Shown: positions 34,451-43,841, counted from the first letter of the stretch. The stretch is DNA of 58,321 bases from Caryophanales bacterium (GCA_016290885.1 JAEEVN010000005.1:1-58321); one strand, 5' to 3'. Program-made: numbers and translations. The notes: generated by a model not told the origin, from the sequence alone.

Positions 34451-35130
34451 TGAATACATTAATTAAAGATATACCTATTTTAGATAGACCTAGAGAAAGA
34501 TTCATTAAATATGGAGTAATTAATCTAAGCAATGAAGAACTCCTCTCTATAGTGCTTAAAACAGGCTATAAAGGGTATTCTGTTAAAGATATATCAAATA
34601 ATATATTAAAAGAAATAAAAGATATAACAGATTTAAAAGAATTAACTATAAATAAACTTATTAGAATAAATGGAATAGGGGAGGTAAAAGCAATTACTCT
34701 ACTATCTGCTATAGAGTTAGGTAGGAGAGTATATTCTAATAAAAATAATATTATAATTAAATTAAATAATTCTAAAGAAATATATAATTATATAAAAGAT
34801 AAACTAATATATAAAAAACAAGAATATTTTTATTGTTTATATTTAGATACAAATAATAAATTAATTGAAGATAAATTACTATTTATAGGTACTCTAAATA
34901 AAGCTAATATTCATCCTAGAGAGATATTTAAATATGCATATATAAATGATTCTACTAAAATAATACTTATTCATAATCATCCCTCTAATAACGTTATTCC
35001 TTCTAAAGAAGATATTATTTTGACTAAAAATATTATAGATATAGCTAAGATACATAATATAAAAGTATTAGATCATATTATTGTAGGATTAAATAATTAT
35101 TATAGTTTTTATGATAATAATGATATATAA
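34450..35130 (+). CDS. radC: RadC-family JAB/MPN protein
   Basis: 226 residues. The N-terminal helix-hairpin-helix part (about 55-85, LIRINGIGEVKAITLLSAIELGRR) precedes a JAMM metalloprotease-like domain with His175, His177 and Asp188 (HNHPSNNVIPSKED) and a Glu in HPREIF. RadC is induced in competence in B. subtilis and streptococci, but its role is not settled. No SD precedes the ATG, and a -10 element ends five bases upstream, so translation is probably leaderless. It stands alone. Confidence 0.9.
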   Translation: MNTLIKDIPILDRPRERFIKYGVINLSNEELLSIVLKTGYKGYSVKDISNNILKEIKDITDLKELTINKLIRINGIGEVKAITLLSAIELGRRVYSNKNNIIIKLNNSKEIYNYIKDKLIYKKQEYFYCLYLDTNNKLIEDKLLFIGTLNKANIHPREIFKYAYINDSTKIILIHNHPSNNVIPSKEDIILTKNIIDIAKIHNIKVLDHIIVGLNNYYSFYDNNDI

Positions 35131-35143
35131 TGTTTACTTTTAC

Positions 35144-35173
35144 TTGACATTATGTATTTTTTTATTATACAAT
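35144..35173 (+). promoter_or_regulatory. Promoter of the HTH gene
   Basis: -35 TTGACA (35144-35149), 18-base spacer, -10 TACAAT (35168-35173). Confidence 0.65.
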
Positions 35174-35196
35174 TAAAGTAACAATAGGAGGTTTAT

Positions 35197-35958
35197 ATGG
35201 AGAGAATTAATAAGATATTAAGTGAATCTGGAGTATCAAAAGTTAAATTAGCTAAATACTTAGGTGTTAGTAGACAAATGGTATATAATTATTTAGAAAT
35301 GGATTCTATAAATGATTGGCCATTAGAGAAAAAAATAAAATTATTTTCTTTATTAAATATTAAATCTATAGATGATATAGATGATATAGTAGTAGATAAT
35401 GATTTTATTAAACATATTAATGGTTTAATAAATGATGACTACTCTACTTTAATAGAGAAGGGGAACCTTTATTTTGATGGTATTAATCAAAATGATCAAA
35501 AGACATTTAATGATATTATATATTTATTAAAAGATAAATTATCTAATAATACATTAGAAGCATCTAAAACTTGCAAATATTTATATTATTTTATAGAAGC
35601 TTTAGAAACAACTCCAGACTTAAAATACGTTTTAGGATATATAGCTAAGACTACAGGTTTTGTACCAGTTGATGAATATGTATATGATGCTGATAGTCAA
35701 TTTGCATTTGAAAGTATATTCTATTCAGCTATGATGATGTATAAGAATGGTTCTGCATCACGTGAAAAGATAATTGAAGTACATAAGAAATTTGAAGCAG
35801 AAATTGAAAATAAACAAGAAGAAAAATTATCTAGAACACAAGAACTATATACAACACAAGCTCAAGCATTAAAAGAATTAGGATACACAGAATTAACTAA
35901 AGAAAATGCAGCAGAAGTACTAGAAAAGATGGCAGAAATTGAATCTAGAAAGATATAA
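35197..35958 (+). CDS. XRE-type DNA-binding protein
   Basis: 253 residues. The N-terminal ~60 residues form a Cro/C1-type helix-turn-helix: KILSESGVSKVKLAKYLGVSRQMVYNYLEMDS (about 5-36). The remainder (about 70-253) is helical with no known domain; the last part (EAEIENKQEEKLSRTQELYTTQAQALKELGY) is a coiled coil. It may be a regulator with its own dimerisation or ligand region. SD AGGAGG and a good promoter support expression. The gene downstream on the opposite strand is convergent. Target genes cannot be told. Confidence 0.8.
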   Translation: MERINKILSESGVSKVKLAKYLGVSRQMVYNYLEMDSINDWPLEKKIKLFSLLNIKSIDDIDDIVVDNDFIKHINGLINDDYSTLIEKGNLYFDGINQNDQKTFNDIIYLLKDKLSNNTLEASKTCKYLYYFIEALETTPDLKYVLGYIAKTTGFVPVDEYVYDADSQFAFESIFYSAMMMYKNGSASREKIIEVHKKFEAEIENKQEEKLSRTQELYTTQAQALKELGYTELTKENAAEVLEKMAEIESRKI

Positions 35959-36009
35959 TGACTATTTCATATAATAATTATTATGTAAACTTTTAAAAGA
36001 ATTAAAATA

Positions 36010-36037
36010 AAGACAGCTTATTAAGCTGCCTTTTTAT
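36010..36037. terminator. Shared convergent hairpin
   Basis: CAGCT/AGCTG stem with T-rich flanks on both strands, between the HTH gene and the convergent hypothetical gene; it overlaps the stop of the latter. Confidence 0.55.
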
Positions 36038-36494
36038 TATTCTCTTCTTCTCTTTCTAATATTAATTTTTTAATATTATTTATATCTATTATATGATGTT
36101 TTTCTAAATTAATTTTATCTGATTTATATTCCTTTATTGGACCAATACTATGTACATATTCAGAGGAATTATCATATCCATTTATTAATAGTATTTTTCT
36201 TTCTTTACCATCAGGTAGTTTTTCTATACTCTTAGTCATTTTTACATTAGTTAAACGACATAATCTAACATGTATTCTATCAGATTGATTTGTATGATAG
36301 AATTCTCTTATTATATGTAGATTATTACTATTATAGTTTGGTGAGGTAATTACACATGATTTTCCATAATAACCAGTTTCTACATTATATACGCGTACTT
36401 TTCTTATATAATATTTAGAACCGTCCATAGTAAGAATATCTGCTTTTTTATCAAATGTTTTTTCTATTAAATTTATAGGTTTTTTCTTACTCAT
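36021..36494 (-). CDS. Hypothetical protein
   Basis: 157 residues, unrecognised. A basic N-terminus (MSKKKPINLIEKTFDKK) is followed by a beta-rich section (KADILTMDGSKYYIRKVRVYNVETGYYGKS...), then an NLEKHHIIDINNIKKLILEREEE helix. No signal peptide or membrane span. Start at 36494 (third codon of the longer frame) because GGGAGG is then seven bases upstream; the first ATG is only one base from the SD. A consensus promoter precedes it. Confidence 0.65.
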   Translation of the reverse strand: MSKKKPINLIEKTFDKKADILTMDGSKYYIRKVRVYNVETGYYGKSCVITSPNYNSNNLHIIREFYHTNQSDRIHVRLCRLTNVKMTKSIEKLPDGKERKILLINGYDNSSEYVHSIGPIKEYKSDKINLEKHHIIDINNIKKLILEREEENNKKAA

Positions 36495-36528
36495 ATGCAT
36501 ACCTCCCTTCTAAAAAAGATAGGTTAAT

Positions 36529-36558
36529 ATAATAACATATTTTTAAGGGCTTTGTCAA
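36529..36558 (-). promoter_or_regulatory. Promoter of the 36494 hypothetical gene
   Basis: On the minus strand, TTGACA (36558-36553), 18-base spacer, TATTAT (36534-36529). Confidence 0.65.
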
Positions 36559-36667
36559 ATAGTTTTATCACTACTCTACTCTATTAGTATACTTATATTT
36601 TACAAAGGAATTTAATTTATATTTATAAATAAAATAAATAATATTATAATATATTTAGAGGTGTCTT

Positions 36668-37483
36668 ATGAAAAAGAAAAAATTTAAACTATCTAGTTTA
36701 TTTATAGGTATATGTTTCTTATTCTTTCTAACTATGTTCTCTTTTTCTTTATATAATATTATTAAATGGAATATAGATGCTAGAAAGACGAATGAACAAA
36801 TAGATAATTTAAAAACTATTACTAAGATTGAAGAAGTAAAAGATAATGAAAATACTGAGATAATTGGAGAAAATATTGATTATGCTAATCCTTATTGGGA
36901 TTATATAAAATATGATCTAATTAATGTTAATTTTGATGAATTATTAGAACAAAATGATGAGACAGTAGCATGGATACAAGTAAAAGGCACTAATATTAAT
37001 TATCCTGTTGTTAGAGCCTCAAATAATGATTATTATTTAACTCATTCATTTAATAAATATTATAATGAAGCTGGATGGGTATTCATGGATTATAGAAATA
37101 CTGGTAATGAAAAGAATACTATTATATATGCTCATGCTAGATTAGATAAAACTATGTTTGGATCATTAAAAACTGTTATTAGTGATGATTGGCTTAATGA
37201 TACATCTAATTATGTAGTTAAACTATCTACTCCTACTGAAAATACATTATGGCAAGTATTTAGTGTATATCATATCCCTACTACTAATGATTATTTATAT
37301 ACTGATTTTTATACTGATGAAGAATTTAATAATTTTACTAATATGCTTATAAATAGAAGTATATATAATTTTAATACTACAGTAGATTCTAATGATAGAA
37401 TACTTACTCTATCTACTTGTTATAGAAATGATGAAAAAGTAGTATTACATGCTAAATTAATAAAAAGAGAAGCTAGAAACTAA
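36668..37483 (+). CDS. Class B-type sortase
   Basis: 271 residues. N-terminal membrane anchor (about 10-33), then a sortase barrel. His156 lies in IIYAHARLDKTMFGSL and Cys251 in LTLSTCYRNDEKVVLHAKL, the transpeptidation pair. The conserved Arg that normally precedes the last strand is Lys257 by alignment; Arg253 (two after Cys) may take its place. AWIQVKGTNINYPVVRASNNDYYLTHSF is class B-like. No LPxTG or NPQTN substrate is recognised in the window. The divergent upstream gene is not obviously related. SD AGAGGTG. Confidence 0.85.
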   Translation: MKKKKFKLSSLFIGICFLFFLTMFSFSLYNIIKWNIDARKTNEQIDNLKTITKIEEVKDNENTEIIGENIDYANPYWDYIKYDLINVNFDELLEQNDETVAWIQVKGTNINYPVVRASNNDYYLTHSFNKYYNEAGWVFMDYRNTGNEKNTIIYAHARLDKTMFGSLKTVISDDWLNDTSNYVVKLSTPTENTLWQVFSVYHIPTTNDYLYTDFYTDEEFNNFTNMLINRSIYNFNTTVDSNDRILTLSTCYRNDEKVVLHAKLIKREARN

Positions 37484-37496
37484 CTTCTCTTTTTTC
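37463..37496. terminator. Bidirectional terminator, sortase / VanZ-like
   Basis: Stem AAAGAGAAG/CTTCTCTTT with T-runs outside on both strands. The two convergent stops overlap by four bases inside it. Confidence 0.75.
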
Positions 37497-37896
37497 TTAT
37501 CTTATAAAATAATAATATGCCAGATATAGATCCTATCATATCTATAAATATATCTCTAACTTCCCCACTTCTATTATTTATAAACATTTGATGTAATTCA
37601 TCAAAGAAAGCATATGTAATACATAATATAAAGGCATTTATAAGACCTTCTTTATCATTTTTAAAGTTCATTACACTAAATATACCTAGAATAAGATATA
37701 TTAGTATATGAGCAAGTTTACGTACTATAAATGAATATACTTCTGGGTTACAATTACTAATAAATTTACATATACTAGAATTAATAACACCATCACTTAA
37801 TATAGTAGATTCATTACCTGTTTGATTAGATAATAAAAATATAACTATCATCCATAGAATTAATACAATTACTTTAAGTATTTTAACTGTTTTCAT
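37480..37896 (-). CDS. VanZ-like membrane protein
   Basis: 138 residues with four membrane spans (about 5-22, 62-80, 88-106, 113-132). The VanZ family signature is present: SNQTGNES after the first span, VRKLAHILIYLILG in the second, and AFFDELHQMFINNRSGEVRDIFIDMIGSISG, with conserved Glu-His-x-x-Gln and Arg-x-x-Asp. VanZ gives teicoplanin resistance in enterococci, but most homologues are uncharacterised envelope proteins. SD GGGAAGGGG. Its own promoter lies upstream. Confidence 0.85.
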   Translation of the reverse strand: MKTVKILKVIVLILWMIVIFLLSNQTGNESTILSDGVINSSICKFISNCNPEVYSFIVRKLAHILIYLILGIFSVMNFKNDKEGLINAFILCITYAFFDELHQMFINNRSGEVRDIFIDMIGSISGILLFYKIRKKRS

Positions 37897-37919
37897 TAGT
37901 AATTCCCCTTCCCTAAAAT

Positions 37920-37947
37920 ATTATATATTTTTTATATTAAAAGTCAA
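37920..37947 (-). promoter_or_regulatory. Promoter of the VanZ-like gene
   Basis: TTGACT (37947-37942), 16-base spacer, TATAAT (37925-37920) on the minus strand, directly after the phosphohexomutase terminator. Confidence 0.6.
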
Positions 37948-37971
37948 TAAAAGAGCTATTTAAGCTCTTTC
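37947..37971 (-). terminator. Terminator after the phosphohexomutase gene
   Basis: Stem AAAGAGCT/AGCTCTTT with a U-run on the minus strand, overlapping the stop codon. Confidence 0.7.
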
Positions 37972-39545
37972 ATTACTTTATCTATTAAATTATATAATCT
38001 TTCATTAGATTTTTCTAATGATATATCATTTACAATGAAATATACTTTTAACTTAGGTTCTGTACCACTAGGTCTAATCATAAAATATTCATTATCATTA
38101 AGTATTATTTTTAATGTATTAGATTTTAATTCTTTAGACTCTAAATAATCAATTATTTGAGCATTAAATATATTATCTTTTCTAATCTTATTCATTAATA
38201 CTTCTCTATCTTTAAGATTATCAAATTTTATAGACATAGTCTTATGACTATAATAACCAAATTTAGAATATATTTCCTCTAAATATTCTTTTAAAGTTAT
38301 ATCTTGACTCTTTAAATAACATAGTATTTCAATCATAAATATAATTGAAGAAAAACTATTTTTATCATTAACATCGATATTAAATACATATCCTAAACTT
38401 TCTTCAAAACCAAATAAATAGTTATCTGGATCTTTCTCTTTAACTGCAATTACATTCTTACATCCAGTTAAACATTCTACTACATTTGCTTGATAATAAT
38501 CTGCTATTTTATCAAACATATTAGAAGATACTATACTTCTAACAACATAATTACCTTTGACTACTTTAATATTATTAAGTAAATAATATAAGAATATAAT
38601 TCCTATAATATTTCCATTTAAAGGTATATAATTACCATTATCTCTATATAGTACCCCTATTCTATCAGAATCAGGATCAGTTGCTAAAATAACATCGCTT
38701 TTTAATTCTTCAGCATATTTTTTAGCTAGTCCATAGTTTTCTTCTATTTCTGGATTTGGTGATGGTGCAGTAGTAAATTCTGAATCTATTTTACATTGTT
38801 CATTTACAAGATTATATCTTATTCCATATTTTTCAAATATAAATGGTACAGTTCTAATACCTGTTCCATGAAAAGAAGTATAAGTTATTTTTAATTTATC
38901 AGCGTATTTATCAATTAAATCTTTATTAATAATTACTTTCTCATTTTCTAAATTAAAACTTTCTATTGTAGATTCATCAATATAATTAAATAAATTATTA
39001 CTTATAGGGGCTTCTTTTACATCAGTATAATCCACTAAATTTATTTCTTTTAGTATATCTTTATCAACTCCTGATACTATTTGCCCACCATTAGGGCCAT
39101 ATACTTTATAACCATTATATTCTTTTGGATTATGACTAGCAGTAATAACTATACCTCCTGAAGCTTTTAGATATTTAGTAGCAAAAGATACAAATGGTGT
39201 ACTAGATATATCTTTAGTAATATATGTTTTAATACCATTATAGTTAAGAACACTAGCTGCTAGAAAAGCAAATTCTCTAGAATTCATCCTAGTATCATAA
39301 CCAATTACTACACTAGGATCTTTAAAATTCTTATTTAAATAATTAGATAATCCAAGTGTAACTTTACCAATAGTATATTTATTTAATCTTGAATTACCTA
39401 ATCCCATTAACCCTCTGATACCTGCAGTACCAAATTCTAAATCATCAGCAAAGCATTTACTAATTTCTTCTTCACTCATTTTAGATAATATATCTTTATC
39501 TTCTTTAGATACGAAATCTAACCATCTTAAATATTCTTTATTCAT
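37956..39545 (-). CDS. Phosphoglucomutase/phosphomannomutase
   Basis: Alpha-D-phosphohexomutase, 529 residues (about 40 shorter than B. subtilis PgcA). All four site loops are visible: the catalytic phosphoserine loop TASHNPKEYNGYKVY, the magnesium loop ATDPDSDRIG, the sugar-binding GFEESLGYVF, and the phosphate-binding RPSGTEPKLKVYF. AGIRGLMGLGNSRLN near residue 45 is the substrate arginine region. Interconverts hexose 1- and 6-phosphates for envelope polysaccharide. It shares a base with the GNAT gene upstream, so it is the last gene of a short operon. Confidence 0.93.
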   Translation of the reverse strand: MNKEYLRWLDFVSKEDKDILSKMSEEEISKCFADDLEFGTAGIRGLMGLGNSRLNKYTIGKVTLGLSNYLNKNFKDPSVVIGYDTRMNSREFAFLAASVLNYNGIKTYITKDISSTPFVSFATKYLKASGGIVITASHNPKEYNGYKVYGPNGGQIVSGVDKDILKEINLVDYTDVKEAPISNNLFNYIDESTIESFNLENEKVIINKDLIDKYADKLKITYTSFHGTGIRTVPFIFEKYGIRYNLVNEQCKIDSEFTTAPSPNPEIEENYGLAKKYAEELKSDVILATDPDSDRIGVLYRDNGNYIPLNGNIIGIIFLYYLLNNIKVVKGNYVVRSIVSSNMFDKIADYYQANVVECLTGCKNVIAVKEKDPDNYLFGFEESLGYVFNIDVNDKNSFSSIIFMIEILCYLKSQDITLKEYLEEIYSKFGYYSHKTMSIKFDNLKDREVLMNKIRKDNIFNAQIIDYLESKELKSNTLKIILNDNEYFMIRPSGTEPKLKVYFIVNDISLEKSNERLYNLIDKVMKELK

Positions 39546-40045
39546 TATAACTCCTTTCTATAATACTCTACAGTTATAGTAGTTCCATCTGGATTTGTTT
39601 CTTCTCTTGTTTTTATATGTTCAGTAAATCCATAATGCTTGTATATTTCTTTATTCCTTAATTCATCTGGTTCAACTCCAATAGTTGCATATTTATATCC
39701 TCTTTCTTTTAAATCATTAATCAAAAAATTATATAATATAGAAAAATATCCTTTATCTCTATAATCAGGCATAGTTCTAAAAGCAAGTAAGTATGCAGTT
39801 TCTCCATTAATTAAATCTTCAGAATTCTGTATTAATTTTCCATTAATAGCTGCAGTTGCTTCACATATGACTTTACCATTTAATAAGCCATGATAATTAA
39901 TTGTTCTATTATTTTTAATATTATCTATAGCATTTTCTTTCCATTTAATCCAGTTTTCTCTATCTTCAGGATCATTTTCTATATAAAAATCCATCATAGC
40001 TGCGACTTCTTCTAAAGTAGCTATTTTACATATATAATCATTCAT
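39545..40045 (-). CDS. GNAT-family N-acetyltransferase
   Basis: 166 residues. Acetyl-CoA motif A is seen as FRTMPDYRDKGYFSILYNFLINDLKERGYKYATIGV (R-x-x-G-x-x-x pattern), followed by NKEIYKHYGFTEH, the usual motif B. Substrate unknown. It overlaps the upstream small gene by eight bases and the downstream phosphohexomutase gene by one, giving tight operon coupling. Confidence 0.85.
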   Translation of the reverse strand: MNDYICKIATLEEVAAMMDFYIENDPEDRENWIKWKENAIDNIKNNRTINYHGLLNGKVICEATAAINGKLIQNSEDLINGETAYLLAFRTMPDYRDKGYFSILYNFLINDLKERGYKYATIGVEPDELRNKEIYKHYGFTEHIKTREETNPDGTTITVEYYRKEL

Positions 40046-40316
40046 CTTTCAACCTCCTTTTAACTAATAATATTAGTTCTAATGGGCCATTATTTTTATT
40101 TAATACTATTAATAAACTTTGTAGTTTAGTTTTTAAACAAATATTATTTTTTACAGATTCAAAATCAAAATTATTAATATTATATTCATTTATAAAATTA
40201 TCTATATCATCTTTTAATTTCTTTAATTCATATTCTTTTAGATCATATTCATCCATTTCAAGAAGTCCATAATATGCTTCGATTAATAGATTTAATTTTT
40301 CTTCTAATGTGTTCAT
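40038..40316 (-). CDS. Small hypothetical protein
   Basis: 92 residues, helical and charged; no membrane span, no recognised family. Leu-rich heptads (EEKLNLLIEAYYGLLEM, ELILLVKRRLKDE) suggest a coiled coil or helix bundle. It overlaps xerD by four bases and the GNAT gene by eight, so it is within an operon. Function unknown. Confidence 0.6.
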   Translation of the reverse strand: MNTLEEKLNLLIEAYYGLLEMDEYDLKEYELKKLKDDIDNFINEYNINNFDFESVKNNICLKTKLQSLLIVLNKNNGPLELILLVKRRLKDE

Positions 40317-41188
40317 TTTTTACTCCTTGGGTGTGCTTCATCATAATTTTCTTTTATATAATTATCTGATACATGAGTATATATTTGAGTAGTTTCTATA
40401 TTTTCATGGCCAAGCATAGTTTGAATACTTCTTAAATCTGCGCCATGATTTAGTAAATGAGTTGCAAAACTATGTCTAAGTGTATGTGGACTAAGTTCTT
40501 TTTTAATACCTTTTTCTTTTGCAATAGTTTTAAGTATTTTAAAGAAACCTTGTCTTGTTAATTTATCTCCTCTAGAATTAAGAAATAATATATCACTTTC
40601 TTTGTTTTTTAATAGAGTATTTCTATATATATTTATATATTCACTTAAATATTTAGTAGCAATATCATCGATAGGAACTATTCTTTCTTTAGACCCTTTA
40701 CCAAATACTCTTACTAAATTCATATTAAAATCTATATTATTTACCTCTAAATTAAGTAATTCACTAACTCTTAATCCTGATGAATACATTAACTCTAACA
40801 TAGCTTTGTTTCTATATGAAAAAGCATCATTTAAATTAATATCTAGTAATTTATTTATATCATCTTCACTTAATACTTTAGGTAACTTTTTAGGAGTCTT
40901 TAATCCAGTGATTTCATCACAAGGATTAATTTTAATACTATTATTTTTTTCTAGAAATTTAAAATAATTTTTAATAGATACTATATGTCTATTAATACTT
41001 CTAGGATTAATCTTATTATTTAAATATCCTAAATAACTAATAACATCATCTTTAGTAATAAATTTATAACTTTTATTAGTAAATTTATAAAAATCTTCTA
41101 AATCTCTTTTATAAGAATCTATTGTATTAATACTTAATTGTCTTTCTATTTTTAAATAATTAATATAATCTTCTATTTCATTAATCAT
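40313..41188 (-). CDS. xerD: Site-specific tyrosine recombinase XerD
   Basis: Resolves chromosome dimers at dif. 291 residues. N-terminal SAM-like core-binding domain (about 1-90) and catalytic domain with the full set Arg140, Lys164, His235, Arg238, His261 and nucleophile Tyr270 (SSGLRVSELL, GKGSKER, SPHTLRHSFATHLL, MLGHENI, TQIYTHV). The end, YDEAHPRSKK, is XerD- and not XerC-like. A minus-strand promoter TTTACA/TATAAT (41235-41206) precedes it. No dif site or integrated element was recognised, so it is housekeeping. Confidence 0.9.
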   Translation of the reverse strand: MINEIEDYINYLKIERQLSINTIDSYKRDLEDFYKFTNKSYKFITKDDVISYLGYLNNKINPRSINRHIVSIKNYFKFLEKNNSIKINPCDEITGLKTPKKLPKVLSEDDINKLLDINLNDAFSYRNKAMLELMYSSGLRVSELLNLEVNNIDFNMNLVRVFGKGSKERIVPIDDIATKYLSEYINIYRNTLLKNKESDILFLNSRGDKLTRQGFFKILKTIAKEKGIKKELSPHTLRHSFATHLLNHGADLRSIQTMLGHENIETTQIYTHVSDNYIKENYDEAHPRSKK

Positions 41189-41205
41189 ACTCTACCCTCT
41201 CTATA

Positions 41206-41235
41206 ATTATAACATGTGTTAATATATTATGTAAA
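41206..41235 (-). promoter_or_regulatory. xerD promoter
   Basis: On the minus strand, TTTACA (41235-41230), 18-base spacer, TATAAT (41211-41206). The rarA TATAAT (41268-41273) faces the other way. Confidence 0.6.
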
Positions 41236-41290
41236 CTAAGCATATATAAACTTAACACTTTTTATGATATAATATCTCTAGGTGATATTT

Positions 41291-42508
41291 ATGAGAGAAC
41301 CATTAGCAATACTTATGAGGCCAAATAAATTAAATGATGTCATTGGGCAAGATCATTTAGTAGGAAAAGATGGTCCAATTAGAAATTTTGTTAAAAATAA
41401 GAGATTATTCTCTATGATATTATATGGTAATCCTGGTATAGGTAAAACTAGTATTGCTACTGCTATTGTAAATGAACTTGATATGAAATATAGATTTTTT
41501 AATGCAGTAACTAATGATAAGAAAGATCTAACAGTAATTATTGAAGAAGCTAAATTATATAATGGTATTATATTAGTATTAGATGAAATACATAGACTTA
41601 ATAAAGATAAACAAGATATATTATTACCTCATTTAGAATCAGGTCTTATTACTTTAATTGGTTTAACTACTTCTAATCCTTATCATAGAATTAATCCTGC
41701 GATTAGATCTAGATGTACAGTATTTGAACTTCATGATTTAACTACTGAAGATATAATTAAAGGCTTAAATAAAGCTATTAAAAGCCCTTATTTAAAGGAT
41801 ATTAAGATTAGTAAGGAAAATATCAAACAAATAGCAAAACTCTCTTCATGTGACCTTAGAAGTGCTTATAATTTACTAGAAATGTGTTATTATTCTTCTA
41901 GTAGTAAAGAAATAACTAAAGATACTATTTTAAATATAACAAATAAGCCTGTATTTAATTCTGATAAAGATGAAACTAATCATTATGATTTATTATCTGC
42001 TTTTCAAAAATCTATTAGAGGATCAGATGTAAATGCTGCCCTTCACTATTTATCAAGATTAATAATGGAAGGAGATTTAGATTCTATATATAGAAGAATG
42101 ACTGTTATTGCATATGAAGATATAGGGCTTGCTGCTCCTTTAATAGGAGTTAAAGTAGAAGCTGCTATTAATGCATCAGAAAGAGTTGGTCTTCCAGAAG
42201 CTAGAATAATACTTTCTAAAACAATAATAGAAATGTGTTTAAGCCCTAAATCTAATTCATCAGTAGTAGCAATAGATAAAGCATTAAATGATTTAAATAA
42301 TGGTATATATCCAGTTCCAGAAACTATAAGAATAGATTCAAAAATATATAAGTATCCTCATGATTATCCAGGCGCTTATGTTAAACAACAATATATGCCA
42401 GATAATTTATTAAATAAGAAGTATTATAAAGCTAAATTAACTTCTAAATATGAAAAAGAATTAAATGATATATATGAAAAAATAGAAAAAATAAACAAGA
42501 CATCTTAA
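41291..42508 (+). CDS. rarA: Replication-associated recombination ATPase RarA (MgsA)
   Basis: AAA+ ATPase that acts at stalled replication forks. 405 residues. Walker A GNPGIGKTS, Walker B LVLDEIHR, sensor and Arg-finger regions (SNPYHRINPAIRSRC), then the C-terminal MgsA tetramerisation domain with IAYEDIGLAAP and KSNSSVVAIDKAL. ATG 41291 is chosen: AGGTGA lies six bases upstream, and the longer frame begins in that SD. The only plus-strand gene among minus-strand neighbours here; it is convergent with the next gene. Confidence 0.93.
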   Translation: MREPLAILMRPNKLNDVIGQDHLVGKDGPIRNFVKNKRLFSMILYGNPGIGKTSIATAIVNELDMKYRFFNAVTNDKKDLTVIIEEAKLYNGIILVLDEIHRLNKDKQDILLPHLESGLITLIGLTTSNPYHRINPAIRSRCTVFELHDLTTEDIIKGLNKAIKSPYLKDIKISKENIKQIAKLSSCDLRSAYNLLEMCYYSSSSKEITKDTILNITNKPVFNSDKDETNHYDLLSAFQKSIRGSDVNAALHYLSRLIMEGDLDSIYRRMTVIAYEDIGLAAPLIGVKVEAAINASERVGLPEARIILSKTIIEMCLSPKSNSSVVAIDKALNDLNNGIYPVPETIRIDSKIYKYPHDYPGAYVKQQYMPDNLLNKKYYKAKLTSKYEKELNDIYEKIEKINKTS

Positions 42509-42521
42509 TGTCTTGTTTTTA
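42491..42521. terminator. Bidirectional terminator, rarA / hypothetical
   Basis: Stem AACAAGACA/TGTCTTGTT with T- and A-runs on either side; the convergent stops overlap by four bases. Confidence 0.75.
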
Positions 42522-42810
42522 TTAAACTTATCTTTTTAGGTTTAATACCTAATATTCTTTTATTAACTTCGATTCTATGATTTAAATTATTTAATTTATT
42601 TCGTTTAGATAATAGTGAACCTCTCATTTTCCCAAATAAATATTTATCCTCTCTACTTGCAGTTATTTCTTGATAAAGTCCTATACTAGCTACTCTTTCA
42701 CTTAAACCTAAAACATCAAGTGCTACCATATTTCTTTCATCAATAAATAAATTTGTTTCATCAATTAATTTTCTTCTTTGTTCATCACTTAATACTATTT
42801 TATTTTCCAT
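42505..42810 (-). CDS. Small hypothetical protein
   Basis: 101 residues, charged and helical, unrecognised. VLSDEQRRKLIDETNLFIDERN and LLSKRNKLNNLNHRIEVNKR suggest helical hairpins; the basic C-terminus (PKKISLIKTRH) could bind nucleic acid, but that is a guess. It starts nine bases after queA and is probably the last gene of the ruvA-ruvB-queA line. Confidence 0.6.
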   Translation of the reverse strand: MENKIVLSDEQRRKLIDETNLFIDERNMVALDVLGLSERVASIGLYQEITASREDKYLFGKMRGSLLSKRNKLNNLNHRIEVNKRILGIKPKKISLIKTRH

Positions 42811-42818
42811 AAATACCT

Positions 42819-43841
42819 CTACTTAATAAACATTGCATCTCCGAAGCTAAAGAATCTATATTTTTCTTTAACAGCTTCATTATATGCATTTAATATATTC
42901 TCTTTTGTACTAAAAGCACTAACTAACATAACAAGTGTTGATTTAGGTAAATGAAAATTAGTTATTAAAGCATCAATAGCTTTAAATTTATATCCAGGAT
43001 AAATAAATATATCTGTCCAACCAGAACATTCTTTAAATTCATTATATAAATTCATAATAGTTTCAAGAGTTCTAGTAGTAGTTGTACCTACAGATATTAT
43101 TCTTCTTCCATCTTTTTTAGCTTTATTTAATACTTCTGCTGTTTCTTTAGACATAGTATAAAATTCACTATGCATTTTATGATTAGTAACATCTTCTACT
43201 TCAACTGGTCTAAATGTACCTAGTCCTACATGAAGAGTTATTTCTTCAATTAATATACCTTTTTCTTTAATCTTAGAAAGTAATTCTTTGGTAAAATGAA
43301 GACCTGCAGTTGGAGCAGCAGCTGAACCTACTTCTTTAGCATATACTGTTTGATATCTATCTTTATCTTTTAATTTTTCATGTATATATGGAGGTAATGG
43401 CATTTCACCTAATCTATCTAATATTTCAAGTAATATTCCATTATATATAAATTTATATTGTCTTATACCCTCTTCACCTTCATAAACACATTCTGCACTT
43501 AATTCATCACTAAATTTAATAATAGATCCTACTTTAACTCTTTTAGCAGGTTTACTAAGGCATTCCCAAGTATCTTCTCCTAAATCTTTAAGCATTAATA
43601 CTTCTATTACGGCATCTGTATCTACTTTATGCCCTATTAATCTTGCAGGCATAACTTTAGTATTATTAAGAACTAATACATCCCCAGGATTAAGATAATC
43701 TATAATATCATAGAAATTTTTATGTTCTAATTCTCCAGTTTTTCTATCCATTACTAGTAATCTAGACTTATCTCTATCTTTAATTGGAGTTTGTGCTATT
43801 AATTCTTCAGGTAAATAATAATCAAAATCACTTGTCTTCAT
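42819..43841 (-). CDS. queA: tRNA ribosyltransferase-isomerase QueA
   Basis: Adds the epoxycyclopentane part of queuosine using the ribose of S-adenosylmethionine. 340 residues. Signature segments: [67 protein letters not shown] and a final FSFGDAMFI. Usually tgt follows queA; it is not present in this window. SD AAGGTGAT. Confidence 0.94.
   Translation of the reverse strand: MKTSDFDYYLPEELIAQTPIKDRDKSRLLVMDRKTGELEHKNFYDIIDYLNPGDVLVLNNTKVMPARLIGHKVDTDAVIEVLMLKDLGEDTWECLSKPAKRVKVGSIIKFSDELSAECVYEGEEGIRQYKFIYNGILLEILDRLGEMPLPPYIHEKLKDKDRYQTVYAKEVGSAAAPTAGLHFTKELLSKIKEKGILIEEITLHVGLGTFRPVEVEDVTNHKMHSEFYTMSKETAEVLNKAKKDGRRIISVGTTTTRTLETIMNLYNEFKECSGWTDIFIYPGYKFKAIDALITNFHLPKSTLVMLVSAFSTKENILNAYNEAVKEKYRFFSFGDAMFIK

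Noticed and set aside
37896-37912. Second GGGGAATT near the VanZ-like start as a third copy of the unusual promoter
   Set aside because: It is the SD region directly before ATG on the minus strand, with no GAATATAAT at the right distance. A normal TTGACT/TATAAT promoter lies upstream.
40313-41188. xerD as an integrase of a mobile element
   Set aside because: The C-terminus and neighbours are those of a housekeeping XerD; no att repeats, phage genes or composition change were seen.
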